Assembly: GCA_013697225.1 (NCBI GenBank) | Contig: JACCXG010000100.1 | Coordinates: forward strand, 1 to 17,177 | DNA: 17,177 nt | Reading direction: 5' to 3' | Source: Acidobacteriota bacterium | Lineage (GTDB): Bacteria > Acidobacteriota > Vicinamibacteria > Vicinamibacterales > 2-12-FULL-66-21 | Shown here: positions 7,783 through 14,233 of the stretch, piece by piece | Layout: every line of letters begins with the position of its first letter | Numbering within the stretch: the first letter of the stretch is position 1 | Notes under the pieces: model-generated | Told to the model about the DNA's origin: nothing | What the model saw: the letters and a program-made list of their open reading frames with translations, nothing else | Databases searched by the model: none | Made by a program: the position numbers and the translations under genes

Positions 7783-10373
7783 TCCGTCACTCCCGCAGGG
7801 ACGAGGACGAGGCCTCGGTCTCCGTCTACCGTAATGGACCCGCCGTGCCTGATCAGCCGGGTGGCATCCTTCACGCCGACGACGGAGGGGATGCCGAACT
7901 CGCGGGCGATGATCGCGCCGTGTGACAGCATGCCGCCGCGCTCGATCACCAGACCCGAGATCAGCGGGAAGATCGCTCCCCAGCCAGGATCGGTCTGGCG
8001 GGTCACCAGGATGTCGCCGGCCCCGAGACGGTGCGACTCGGTGACGTCGAGGAGGATGGCGGCCCGCGCCGTCGTCGAGCCGCCGCAGGCGCCGATGCCC
8101 GGCAGCGTCTCACCGCCGTCGTTCGCGGCGGCGGCCGGCGCCGTCATGGTCGCGTCGAGATACTCGCCCGCGGGGAGAGTGATGGTGTCGGGCGGTGTCT
8201 GGGCACTGAGCTCGGCGTGCGCGCGGCGGCGCAGTGACACGAGCTCCTGCGTATGTCCGGGAAACATCTCGCCGCCGGAGGCGAGCAGGTCCACTTCTTC
8301 GAACGTCAGGAAGAAGATATCGTCGGCGCCGGCCAGGCGCCCTCGTTCGGCGAGCCGCTCGCCAAGCGCGAGCGAGATCCGGCGGAGACGGCTGTAGAGG
8401 AGCGCCTGTTTCAGCCGCGCCCGCTCGCGGAGCTGGATGGAACGCTGCGTCCAGCGCAGCACGAGCCCGGCGAGCGTCGACTGGCGCAGGAAGGGCAGCC
8501 AGCGCGAGAGGGGACGCGTCCTGAGCGCGGCGAGCATCTGCGCCGTGTCGCGCTCGCGTCCGGCGGCCTGGCGTGCGAGCTGGTCAGCCGGCGACTCGCC
8601 GTCCAGCGCGGCGTAGGACTTCAGGAGCTCGATCACCGGCGTCGGATCCTCCTGGAAGCTGGGCACGCTGAGCATCAGCTCCGCAGAGCAGCGGAAGCCC
8701 CAGTGCTCGAGGAAGTCGTCGAGCGCGGTGCGGAAGGGGGCGTACCGTTGGTCGCCAAGCTGCGCGAGGATCTCGCGTGCGCTCGCCGTGGAGAAGAGCG
8801 CGCGCAGCGGCTCGTTGTGGCGGACCAGCCGCGAGAGATCCCACAGCTTCAGGGCCGGGACGCTGCTCACGAGGTCCGGCAGCGCTTTGAGGAGCGTGTT
8901 GTGCAGCGCCTGCTGGTCGTCGCCCGGGAACGCCCGGGCCAGGATCCGCTGCAGCGCGCCGTAGCAGACCATGGATCCGGCGTCGGCGAGTGACGCGTTC
9001 TTCCAGCGGTGGCGACGGATGTCGATGAAGCCGCGGAAGTCCTCCAGCAGCGCGTTCATGGACTCCGCCGGCAGCTGCGCGGGACTTGTCCGCCGGGCGA
9101 AGTCATCGACCGTCCGCTCGAACTGCTGGACACGGCGGGTGAGAAAGAGGTACTGCCAGGTGGTCTTTGCCGCGATCACTGCCAGATCACGGGCCTGGCT
9201 GAGGCGCGTCTCTTCCGCCTGAAGGCAGAAGCCACTGGAGCCGGAGGAGACGGATTGGTCGTCATCCTCGGCGCCCGTGAACTGATTGAAGGAGGCGGCC
9301 AGCAGATCGCCGAACGGCGCCGAGCGCAGCACCGCGTGGATGTTGGTGAGGTTGTAGTACATCCGCGCGCCGTGGACGCCGATGATCTGCCGCAGCGCCG
9401 GTTCCATCCGCGCCAGCCGCCATTCCGCGATTCCGAAGGCTTGTCCGAGGTTGCGGAAGTAGTGGTAGTAGCCGACGCGCGCGATGGAGTAGAGCAGCGG
9501 GCAGATCGGCTGCGGAAAGTTCTCGTTCACGTTCGCATTCGTCCAGTGGACGTTGCGAAGCTCTGGCGGGTCCGGCGGTCCGATGGTCGTAATCGGCCTC
9601 GACTGGACGATCCAGAGGCGGCCCTCCCTATCGATGGTCCACTCGATGTCCTGTGGAGCGCCGAAGGCTGTTTCGATGTCGAGCGCCAGCCGCCCGAGCG
9701 CGGCCATCCGTGCATCGTTCAGAAGAAGCGAGTTGCACGTGAGATCTGCCGGGTGGCTTCCGCCTTCAGGCGGAAGAGACGCGACCTGCGTCCATCGGAA
9801 GCCGCTCCGCTCGATGGTCACGCGGCCCGGGTTGATCTCGCCCGCCACCAGCGCCCCGCCAAGACCCTCGCAGTACTCGAGCAGCATCTGCGAACGCGAG
9901 GTCGGTGACACCGTGAACAGGACCCCCGACACGGCGGCGTCCACCTGGCGCTGGACCACGACGCCCATCCCGCGCAGGAACGTCCCGCGCGACGACTGGT
10001 AGGCCAGCACGCGCTCGGACCACTGCGACGTCCAGACGTCGAGAATCGCGCGGCGCAGGCCATCCGCCGTCGTGACGCCGGGCACCGAGTCGAGCTGTCC
10101 GGCAAACGAGGCGTCCGCGGAATCCTCGCCCACTGCCGAGCTGCGCACGATCACCGGGCCCGCCGCGAGCCCCGCGCGCCACCATTCCATGACCCTCGCG
10201 TCCACGTCGGGCGGCAGCGATTCCTGCTCCGCCACGAAATGCTGCAGCGCTGCATGTGTCAGGACGAAGCCGTCCGGCACGGGCGCCCCGACCGCGAGGA
10301 GGTGCGCGAGGTTCGCGGCCTTACCGCCGACTTTTTCCAGCGACGTCGCGTCTGCCAGCCGGAGGACGCTCAT
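7779..10373 (-). CDS. PEP-synthase-related dikinase with rifampicin-phosphotransferase-like architecture
   Basis: 864 residues. The N-terminal ATP-binding domain of PEP synthase/PPDK type (about 1-280) has KVGGKAANLAHL, VIVRSSAVGEDSADASFAGQ and DIEWTIDREGRLWIVQSRPI. A long central helical region (about 290-760) follows. The C-terminal swivelling phosphohistidine domain has GGMLSHGAIIAREFGIPSVVG with His818 as phospho-carrier. No PEP/pyruvate-binding TIM barrel follows the His domain, and length and domain order match rifampicin phosphotransferases (about 865 residues), so the protein probably uses ATP to phosphorylate a hydroxyl of another molecule, releasing AMP and phosphate. In this operon a lipid alcohol is a reasonable guess; resistance is the alternative. 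Two inverted hairpin repeats lie inside the gene. The start is the ATG at 10371-10373 (ATGA overlap with the CarS-like gene). Confidence 0.8.
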   Translation of the reverse strand: MSVLRLADATSLEKVGGKAANLAHLLAVGAPVPDGFVLTHAALQHFVAEQESLPPDVDARVMEWWRAGLAAGPVIVRSSAVGEDSADASFAGQLDSVPGVTTADGLRRAILDVWTSQWSERVLAYQSSRGTFLRGMGVVVQRQVDAAVSGVLFTVSPTSRSQMLLEYCEGLGGALVAGEINPGRVTIERSGFRWTQVASLPPEGGSHPADLTCNSLLLNDARMAALGRLALDIETAFGAPQDIEWTIDREGRLWIVQSRPITTIGPPDPPELRNVHWTNANVNENFPQPICPLLYSIARVGYYHYFRNLGQAFGIAEWRLARMEPALRQIIGVHGARMYYNLTNIHAVLRSAPFGDLLAASFNQFTGAEDDDQSVSSGSSGFCLQAEETRLSQARDLAVIAAKTTWQYLFLTRRVQQFERTVDDFARRTSPAQLPAESMNALLEDFRGFIDIRRHRWKNASLADAGSMVCYGALQRILARAFPGDDQQALHNTLLKALPDLVSSVPALKLWDLSRLVRHNEPLRALFSTASAREILAQLGDQRYAPFRTALDDFLEHWGFRCSAELMLSVPSFQEDPTPVIELLKSYAALDGESPADQLARQAAGRERDTAQMLAALRTRPLSRWLPFLRQSTLAGLVLRWTQRSIQLRERARLKQALLYSRLRRISLALGERLAERGRLAGADDIFFLTFEEVDLLASGGEMFPGHTQELVSLRRRAHAELSAQTPPDTITLPAGEYLDATMTAPAAAANDGGETLPGIGACGGSTTARAAILLDVTESHRLGAGDILVTRQTDPGWGAIFPLISGLVIERGGMLSHGAIIAREFGIPSVVGVKDATRLIRHGGSITVDGDRGLVLVPAGVTE
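9206..9235. repeat. Hairpin repeat copy A inside the dikinase gene
   Basis: 30 nt that match the reverse complement of 9753-9782 at 29 of 30 positions. It contains CTTCCGCC-TGAA-GGCAGAAG (9212-9231), an 8-bp stem with one mismatch. On the coding strand it gives SGFCLQAEETR, low-complexity text unlike the surrounding domain. Confidence 0.8.
9753..9782. repeat. Hairpin repeat copy B inside the dikinase gene, opposite orientation
   Basis: Contains a perfect stem CTTCCGCC-TTCA-GGCGGAAG (9757-9776). On the coding strand it gives VASLPPEGGSH (about residues 198-207), within the ATP-binding domain. I associate this peptide, and its antisense 'RLKAEAT', with short repeats scattered through Vicinamibacteria-type genomes; that is from memory, not from a search. 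Confidence 0.8.
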
Positions 10374-10948
10374 GCGGCCCTCTGCTTGACTCCGAGGCGG
10401 AACAGGACGAGGCTGAAGGACCAGTGAATGGCGGGTCCAAAGAGCAGGACGTAGAGCCACACCATCGCCGGTGCGTGCACCGCGAGGCTCACCGCGGCCA
10501 GCATGCCGATGCCGGAATCGAGGCGATCGACGATGAACTGCACGGCGGTCCGGACGCGGCCGCGCGGCGCATCGCCCGGCGCGATGTTCAATTGCCGCTT
10601 CACCAGGGAGTTCGGCAGCTCTCCCGCCATGAAGCCGAAGCCGGCCCACGCGCCGAGCAGGGCATATCCGCCTGGTGTGAGGTGCCACAGCCCCGCGCGC
10701 GCCGGCTCGCCGGTCGCGGCAGCCAGCACGGCGAACGCGGCGCCGGCGGCCGGCACCATCACGATGAATCCGCGTGTCGTCTTGTTGGCGCCGAAGAGGC
10801 GGCGACCCCGCAGGCGGAGGCCACCATCCAGCGGCAGCGCGAACGCACGGGAGGCGGGCGCGGCGAACCAGGCGGTCTGGGCCACGCCAGCGAGCGTGAA
10901 GGCCGCAAGCAGGAACAGCGCGCAGGCGGCGGGGTCGAGTGTGGTCAC
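10370..10948 (-). CDS. CDP-archaeol-synthase-like (CarS/DUF46) CTP:lipid-phosphate cytidylyltransferase
   Basis: 192 residues, multi-pass membrane protein. Family text is clear: FGANKTTRGF (52-61), AGELPNSLVKRQLNIAPG (108-125) and VQFIVDRLDSGIG (136-148, with D141 and D144). CarS and bacterial CdsA use CTP to turn a lipid phosphate into a CDP-lipid at the membrane. This protein is closer to the short CarS group than to CdsA. The start is GTG at 10946-10948, overlapping the desaturase stop as GTGA; longer upstream frames are antisense to the desaturase or out of frame. The product would suit the CDP-alcohol phosphotransferase at the other end of the operon. Whether the substrate is phosphatidate, an ether lipid phosphate or an alkyl phosphate is not visible. 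Confidence 0.8.
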   Translation of the reverse strand: MTTLDPAACALFLLAAFTLAGVAQTAWFAAPASRAFALPLDGGLRLRGRRLFGANKTTRGFIVMVPAAGAAFAVLAAATGEPARAGLWHLTPGGYALLGAWAGFGFMAGELPNSLVKRQLNIAPGDAPRGRVRTAVQFIVDRLDSGIGMLAAVSLAVHAPAMVWLYVLLFGPAIHWSFSLVLFRLGVKQRAA

Positions 10949-12108
10949 AGGTCGTATCCCGAGTCGAGGCGGTTCTGGAACAGGAGCACGTCGCCGCGCA
11001 TCTGCTTGGCGCCCCGGATCCACTGCCGCCAGCCGATCTCGTTGTGGGGCGCGTAGGCGATGCGATGCAGGTGATACCCCGGGACGAAGGGGTACATGTG
11101 GTGCAGCTCGTGGGCGTCGAAATGCAGCACGAGTGCCGACAGCAGCGGCGGCAGGCGCAGTGAGCGCGTGAAGGATTCCTGTTCGAGCGCGGGGAACGGC
11201 CTGACGGCCTCCCCGCCGCTGACGTGCTGCGGGATGTGCGTGTGCTGGCTGAGAAGCAGCAGGTCTTCGATGCCCAGACTGACGAGCAGCGCCACCCCGG
11301 TCACGCGCAGGACCACCGCCGGGCCGGCAATCGCCAGGATCCCACCGTAGATCGCCAGCAGCACCGCCAGGTCCCATGTGATCGCCCGCCGATCCTGCGG
11401 CCTGGGGAACAGGCGGCGGAGCCGGGGCAGGTGCCAGTAGTTGTTGACCCGATACAGGACGGAAAAGAGCGGGATCCAGAGGCGCCAGCACGTGTTGACG
11501 AGCGTGCGCTCGGCGCGCCCCAGCGGCCGCGGCACGAGCGACTCGGTCGTCGGATCGAGGTCCTGCCAGCCGGTCCACTTGTGGTGGCGCCCGTGCACCC
11601 GAATCCAGGCGTGGTAAGGAATCAGAGAGAAGAACGCCGCCAGCCGTCCGGCGAGGGGGTGATAGCGCCGCGTCCTGAACAGCGTGTCGTGCCCGCACTC
11701 GTGCAGGATCACGAACCATTGGACGAGCACCAGGGCGAGCAGCGCCTGCCCGGCAAGCCAGAGTGTCCAGCCGTCCGTGAGCGAGAGCGCGACCCCGACC
11801 GCCGTGCCCCCCAACGCGAGCGCGACGACCCGCAGTCCCGCGGCGTCGGTGGGTCTGAGGTGTAGCAGGTCGGCCGGAAGCGGCGGCGCTCCTTCGGATC
11901 GCGACCTCGCGCGGTTACGAGAGCGACCGGGCGCGGGGGTGTCGTGAACCCGAAGTGGCACTGCAGGCCCTGACCGATCGCCGGCGCGGAAGGAGAGGAG
12001 GAAGCGCTTCCGGTACGTGACGATCAGCGTCGCGAACGAGGAGTTCGCGACGTCGTAGAGCGCCCTGGCAATGACGCGGCTGCCGCGGTGTCGTGTGTCA
12101 GCCGACAT
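10945..12108 (-). CDS. Membrane fatty acid desaturase, first gene of the operon
   Basis: 387 residues from the ATG at 12108. The three His boxes of di-iron membrane desaturases are present: H136-E-C-G-H140, H172-x2-H175-H176 and H333-x2-H336-H337, with hydrophobic segments between. It should introduce a double bond (or a related oxidation) into a fatty acyl chain using O2 and an electron donor. The first 32 residues do not belong to a desaturase: they read like the start of an Atg22/UMF1-type transporter (see separate entry). A GTG at 11959-11961 with AGGG about 7 nt upstream would give a 338-residue protein of normal desaturase length and may be the ancestral start. The ATG at 12108 has its own good GGGGGAG ribosome site and the frame is open throughout, so the longer form may be what is made. 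Confidence 0.85.
   Translation of the reverse strand: MSADTRHRGSRVIARALYDVANSSFATLIVTYRKRFLLSFRAGDRSGPAVPLRVHDTPAPGRSRNRARSRSEGAPPLPADLLHLRPTDAAGLRVVALALGGTAVGVALSLTDGWTLWLAGQALLALVLVQWFVILHECGHDTLFRTRRYHPLAGRLAAFFSLIPYHAWIRVHGRHHKWTGWQDLDPTTESLVPRPLGRAERTLVNTCWRLWIPLFSVLYRVNNYWHLPRLRRLFPRPQDRRAITWDLAVLLAIYGGILAIAGPAVVLRVTGVALLVSLGIEDLLLLSQHTHIPQHVSGGEAVRPFPALEQESFTRSLRLPPLLSALVLHFDAHELHHMYPFVPGYHLHRIAYAPHNEIGWRQWIRGAKQMRGDVLLFQNRLDSGYDL
12013..12108 (-). pseudogene. Remnant of an Atg22/UMF1-type MFS transporter N-terminus fused to the desaturase
   Basis: Residues 12-32 read VIARALYDVANSSFATLIVTY. This closely follows the conserved opening of the UMF1/Atg22-like transporter family ('xAWALYDFANSAFAT...'), which begins with exactly this motif near the N-terminus. 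After Tyr32 the family resemblance stops at once. A 12-bp palindrome GGAAGCGCTTCC lies at 12000-12011, at the apparent breakpoint. The likeliest history is a deletion that removed the rest of the transporter and left its ribosome site and start in front of the desaturase. Confidence 0.6.
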
Positions 12109-12110
12109 GT

Positions 12111-12119
12111 CTCTCCCCC
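12111..12119 (-). promoter_or_regulatory. Ribosome binding site of the operon's first start
   Basis: The minus strand reads GGGGGAGAGAC-ATG, with the GGGGGAG core 4 nt before the start at 12108. It favours this start over the ATG at 12129 (MKPRGRD...). Confidence 0.6.
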
Positions 12120-12664
12120 GAGGCTTCACGCCTGTTCTTACCGACCCTTGTGCGAGTTTCGGAACCTGGCTGTCACCGGCAGCAGGCCGTCTGGCGACAC
12201 AAGAGCGACAGCTGCCACCAATCGCTTCCGCTCACGCGGCGAACGACCGCGACAACCCGGATCCCGGACCACGCGGCTCTGTGCTTGCGAGCCGCTCCCC
12301 GTCGTCCTGTCCTGTAAGGCAATGAAGCAAGGCGGGGAAACCGTTACCGTCGGCATCGATCGGCTGCACCGCGCACGGGCAGCAGGGCTTCCAACGCGCC
12401 GATGATGTTCAGGTCGTCAGGCGGCCGTGCGACGCAGATCCTGTCCACGCAAATCTAGATGAGAACCCTTTCGAAGCTCCCACGTCGGAGGAAGTAAAGA
12501 GGGGGGAAGTTATATCGCCGTTGGCCGGGTTCGTCTCGCGGACGAATACCAGCCGTTTGCCCTGAATCATCCGTCAGGGTGAAGCGCGGATTGCACCGGG
12601 TGGTCGGGGGCTAATCGGAGCAGGGGATCCGGGGTCCTCGAACACCTGAGCCGATTCCAGGCAA
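12120..12664. other. Gene-free region between the operon head and the cupin remnant
   Basis: About 545 nt with only short frames that have no protein-like character. The operon promoter should lie here, reading leftwards, but I could not pick a convincing -35/-10 pair. The locally A/T-richer stretch around 12459-12520 (GATGAGAACCCTTTCG, GAAGTTATATCG) is the best candidate for a rightward promoter of the truncated cupin or its lost ancestor. Confidence 0.4.
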
Positions 12665-12700
12665 GGCTCGGGCGGGCCACGCCTCGGTAAAGGAAAGTCC
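12665..12700 (-). pseudogene. 36-nt fragment of a second nucleotidyltransferase gene
   Basis: The minus strand codes for GLSFTEAWPARA, matching GLSFTEAWPTRT of the nucleotidyltransferase encoded at 13209-13643. At DNA level 18 nt are identical (12674-12691 and 13332-13349, GGGCCACGCCTCGGTAAA). No start or further homologous sequence is attached. Confidence 0.6.
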
Positions 12701-12714
12701 CGCACTTCTGCGGG
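12699..12714. other. Short perfect hairpin
   Basis: CCCGCA-CTTC-TGCGGG, a 6-bp stem with a tetraloop, at the junction between the nucleotidyltransferase scrap and the coiled-coil scrap. No T-run follows. Confidence 0.35.
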
Positions 12715-12717
12715 TGT

Positions 12718-12769
12718 GGGCGGGATTCCAGCGCGTTCAGCCGGCGCTCCACAAGGGCGTTCGTCCTCG
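12718..12769. repeat. Duplicated 3' end of the coiled-coil gene, copy 1
   Basis: 52 nt matching 14244-14295 at 50 positions (differences at 12753 and 12764). On the minus strand it codes for NALVERRLNALESRP, the C-terminal text of the coiled-coil protein at 14234-14566, here without the rest of that gene. It abuts the cupin remnant exactly at 12769/12770. Confidence 0.85.
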
Positions 12770-13116
12770 TCACACACGAGAAGACGAATACAGCTACGTG
12801 CTGGCGGGGCAGGTCGGCGCTCTGCTGGGGGACGAGGTGCTGATCGCCAGACCCGGTGACCTGGTGTTCAAGCCGCGCAACCAGTGGCACACGTTCTGGA
12901 ACGCAGGGGACGAGCCCGCCCGCATCCTCGAGATCATCGCGCCAGCCGGCTTCGAGAAGTTCTTCGCCGAGCTTGTCGACCTCGGCGGTGTCAGCAACAC
13001 CTCCCCCGCGCTCTTCGCGGACCTGTGCGGCCGGTATGGTCTCGACATGGACCCGTCGAGCGTGCCGGGCCTCGTCGAGCGTTTCGGTGTGCGGTTTCCT
13101 GGGGGAACCGCTCTAG
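12770..13116 (+). pseudogene. 5'-truncated cupin-domain protein with a 3' frameshift
   Basis: From 12770 the frame reads RHTREDEYSYVLAG ... ARPGDLVFKPRNQWHTFWNAGDEPARILEIIAPAGFEKFF, a typical small cupin barrel with a C-terminal helical tail. About 50 N-terminal residues of a normal homologue are missing, and the first His of the expected metal motif HxH is replaced (PRH). Sequence upstream of 12770 is the antisense of the coiled-coil scrap, so the ATG at 12714 gives a chimeric start. At the 3' end the frame should read RFPGEPL-stop (TAG at 13114-13116); a run of five G before 'GAACCGCTCTAG' shifts the present frame to a longer, unlikely tail ending at 13175. Probably non-functional. Confidence 0.7.
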
Positions 13117-13208
13117 AGAAGCCCTGCGGGAGGCGGCGGAATCGGCAGGGCTGCTGTCGCCGCAGTCGGACGTGAACGCGTCGCGTCTTCCGTCAGGGCT
13201 GAAGCGGG

Positions 13209-13643
13209 CTACTCGAGCCCCTCCAGATCCGCAACGTCCTTCGGTCTGCCAACCGCACGCTTGTTTCGCACGAACGACGCACGATCGATGAACGGCACTT
13301 CGATGTCGCCAAATGCACCGGTCGTGCGGGTGGGCCACGCCTCGGTAAACGACAGCCCCGTCAGGTCTGTCAGGATGTCGATGCGCACTGGCGGAAGTCC
13401 AATTTGATAGGTGACCCCGGGTCGCTCGAAATCAGCCTCGCGAAGATCGCCCATCGGCGCTCCGAAGGCAGCCAGGGCACGCATGACCCGATGTGCGTTC
13501 TCCGGCGTGGCATCCACCCAGACGTCGAGGTCGCCCGTCGCGCGCGGCCGCCCGTGAAAGGCCAGCGCGTAGGCGCCCACGATCATGAAGCGGACATCAG
13601 CGGCGGAAAACGCGCGCAACAAATCGACAAAGTCGGGGTTCAT
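13209..13643 (-). CDS. MNT/AbiEii-like nucleotidyltransferase family protein
   Basis: 144 residues. VGAYALAFHGRPRATGDLDVWVD (22-44) is the nucleotidyltransferase-fold signature, with the acidic pair D38 and D40 as metal ligands. The C-terminal text FIDRASFVRNKRAVGRPKDVADLEGLE is typical of this group, in which RPKDxxDL recurs. Such proteins often form two-gene modules of the toxin-antitoxin type that modify RNA or proteins by nucleotidylation. The ATG at 13641-13643 lies inside the end of the small upstream gene (47-nt overlap), which suggests coupled expression. Biological role here is not determined. Confidence 0.75.
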   Translation of the reverse strand: MNPDFVDLLRAFSAADVRFMIVGAYALAFHGRPRATGDLDVWVDATPENAHRVMRALAAFGAPMGDLREADFERPGVTYQIGLPPVRIDILTDLTGLSFTEAWPTRTTGAFGDIEVPFIDRASFVRNKRAVGRPKDVADLEGLE

Positions 13644-13818
13644 CGTTCCCTTCGCCGTGGAGACGCCACTGTTCCTGGCTGAGCCGCCAGGCCTGCAGCA
13701 CGCGTTCGCCGGGCGGGATGCTCTGCCAGTAGGCGAGGTCGTCGCGGTCGGCATCCGCCGTCATTGCATAGCGGCGCACCGTCATCCGCGCCCGTCGGTC
13801 TGCCGCCTTGTCATCCAT
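13597..13818 (-). CDS. Small protein paired with the nucleotidyltransferase (possible antitoxin-like partner)
   Basis: 73 residues, soluble and charged. The core DRDDLAYWQSIPPGERVLQAWRLSQEQWRLHG resembles the small proteins often found directly upstream of nucleotidyltransferases of this type ('xxYWxSxPPxERLxxxxxLR'). Its 3' end overlaps the nucleotidyltransferase start. ATG at 13818 or, 11 codons in, at 13785. No known catalytic motif; the partner role is inferred from arrangement. Confidence 0.55.
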   Translation of the reverse strand: MDDKAADRRARMTVRRYAMTADADRDDLAYWQSIPPGERVLQAWRLSQEQWRLHGEGNDEPRLCRFVARVFRR

Positions 13819-13824
13819 AGAGAA

Positions 13825-14094
13825 TTATCGTCCGTCCGGTGCCGGCTTACAGGCAACGTCCGCCATCTCCTCCCGGCTCGGGAAGTAGTACCCGAAGTCG
13901 CGGTCGACATGCGCGTCCACCGGCCTCGTGCCGCCCTCCAGGGGGAGTACGCGACAACACGGCAGTCGCGGCCGTCGATCAGAGAGCCATGTCAGCGCTT
14001 CAGCCGCCGGCGAATCTCGCGACTGTGGCCTCGCCGGTTGTAAGGGGGCGTCGTAGTCGCACACCAGGTTCACGAACTCGCCGTCGGCCGGCAT
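13825..14094 (-). CDS. Uncharacterised small protein, possibly a gene fragment
   Basis: 89 residues from the ATG at 14092-14094, which forms a TGATG junction with the end of an upstream fragment. The opening MPADGEFVNLVCDYDAPLQ and the end VDRDFGYYFPSREEMADVA look protein-like; the middle (PARPQSRDSPAAEALTW) is less convincing. I do not recognise the family. It may be the tail of a longer decayed gene. Confidence 0.35.
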   Translation of the reverse strand: MPADGEFVNLVCDYDAPLQPARPQSRDSPAAEALTWLSDRRPRLPCCRVLPLEGGTRPVDAHVDRDFGYYFPSREEMADVACKPAPDGR

Positions 14095-14222
14095 CAGGAC
14101 GCCCCAAAGTCCCGCATCTCGCCGTTCACCGGAGCGACGAACCCGAGGTCCGGCCAATGCGTGGTCAGCCGCGCGTAAGGCGGTCGGGTACGCGCCTGGA
14201 GGAGCAGCCGGCCGTCCCAGGG
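14094..14222 (-). pseudogene. 3' fragment of an unknown gene
   Basis: The frame codes for PWDGRLLLQARTRPPYARLT ... FVAPVNGEMRDFGAS and ends in a TGA that overlaps the next ATG (TGATG). Upstream it meets a TAG at 14223-14225, right beside the end of the coiled-coil gene. It has natural composition but no start, so it is likely the remainder of a truncated gene. Family unknown. Confidence 0.4.
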
Positions 14223-14233
14223 CTATACCGGAA

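Noticed and set aside
9009..9908. A 299-codon plus-strand frame containing the RLKAEAT-type peptide
   Set aside because: It is antisense to the dikinase. The peptide arises because the hairpin repeat can be read on both strands.
7779..10373. Annotation as phosphoenolpyruvate synthase
   Set aside because: The PEP/pyruvate-binding domain expected after the phosphohistidine domain is missing; length and order fit the rifampicin-phosphotransferase group.
10370..11719. A 449-residue form of the CarS-like protein
   Set aside because: Residues before the GTG at 10948 are an out-of-frame shadow of the desaturase; the GTGA overlap and family length support 192 residues.
12714..13175. Intact 153-residue cupin starting at ATG 12714
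   Set aside because: The start lies in antisense of the duplicated coiled-coil tail, the N-terminal part of the barrel is missing, and the C-terminus after 13110 is out of frame.
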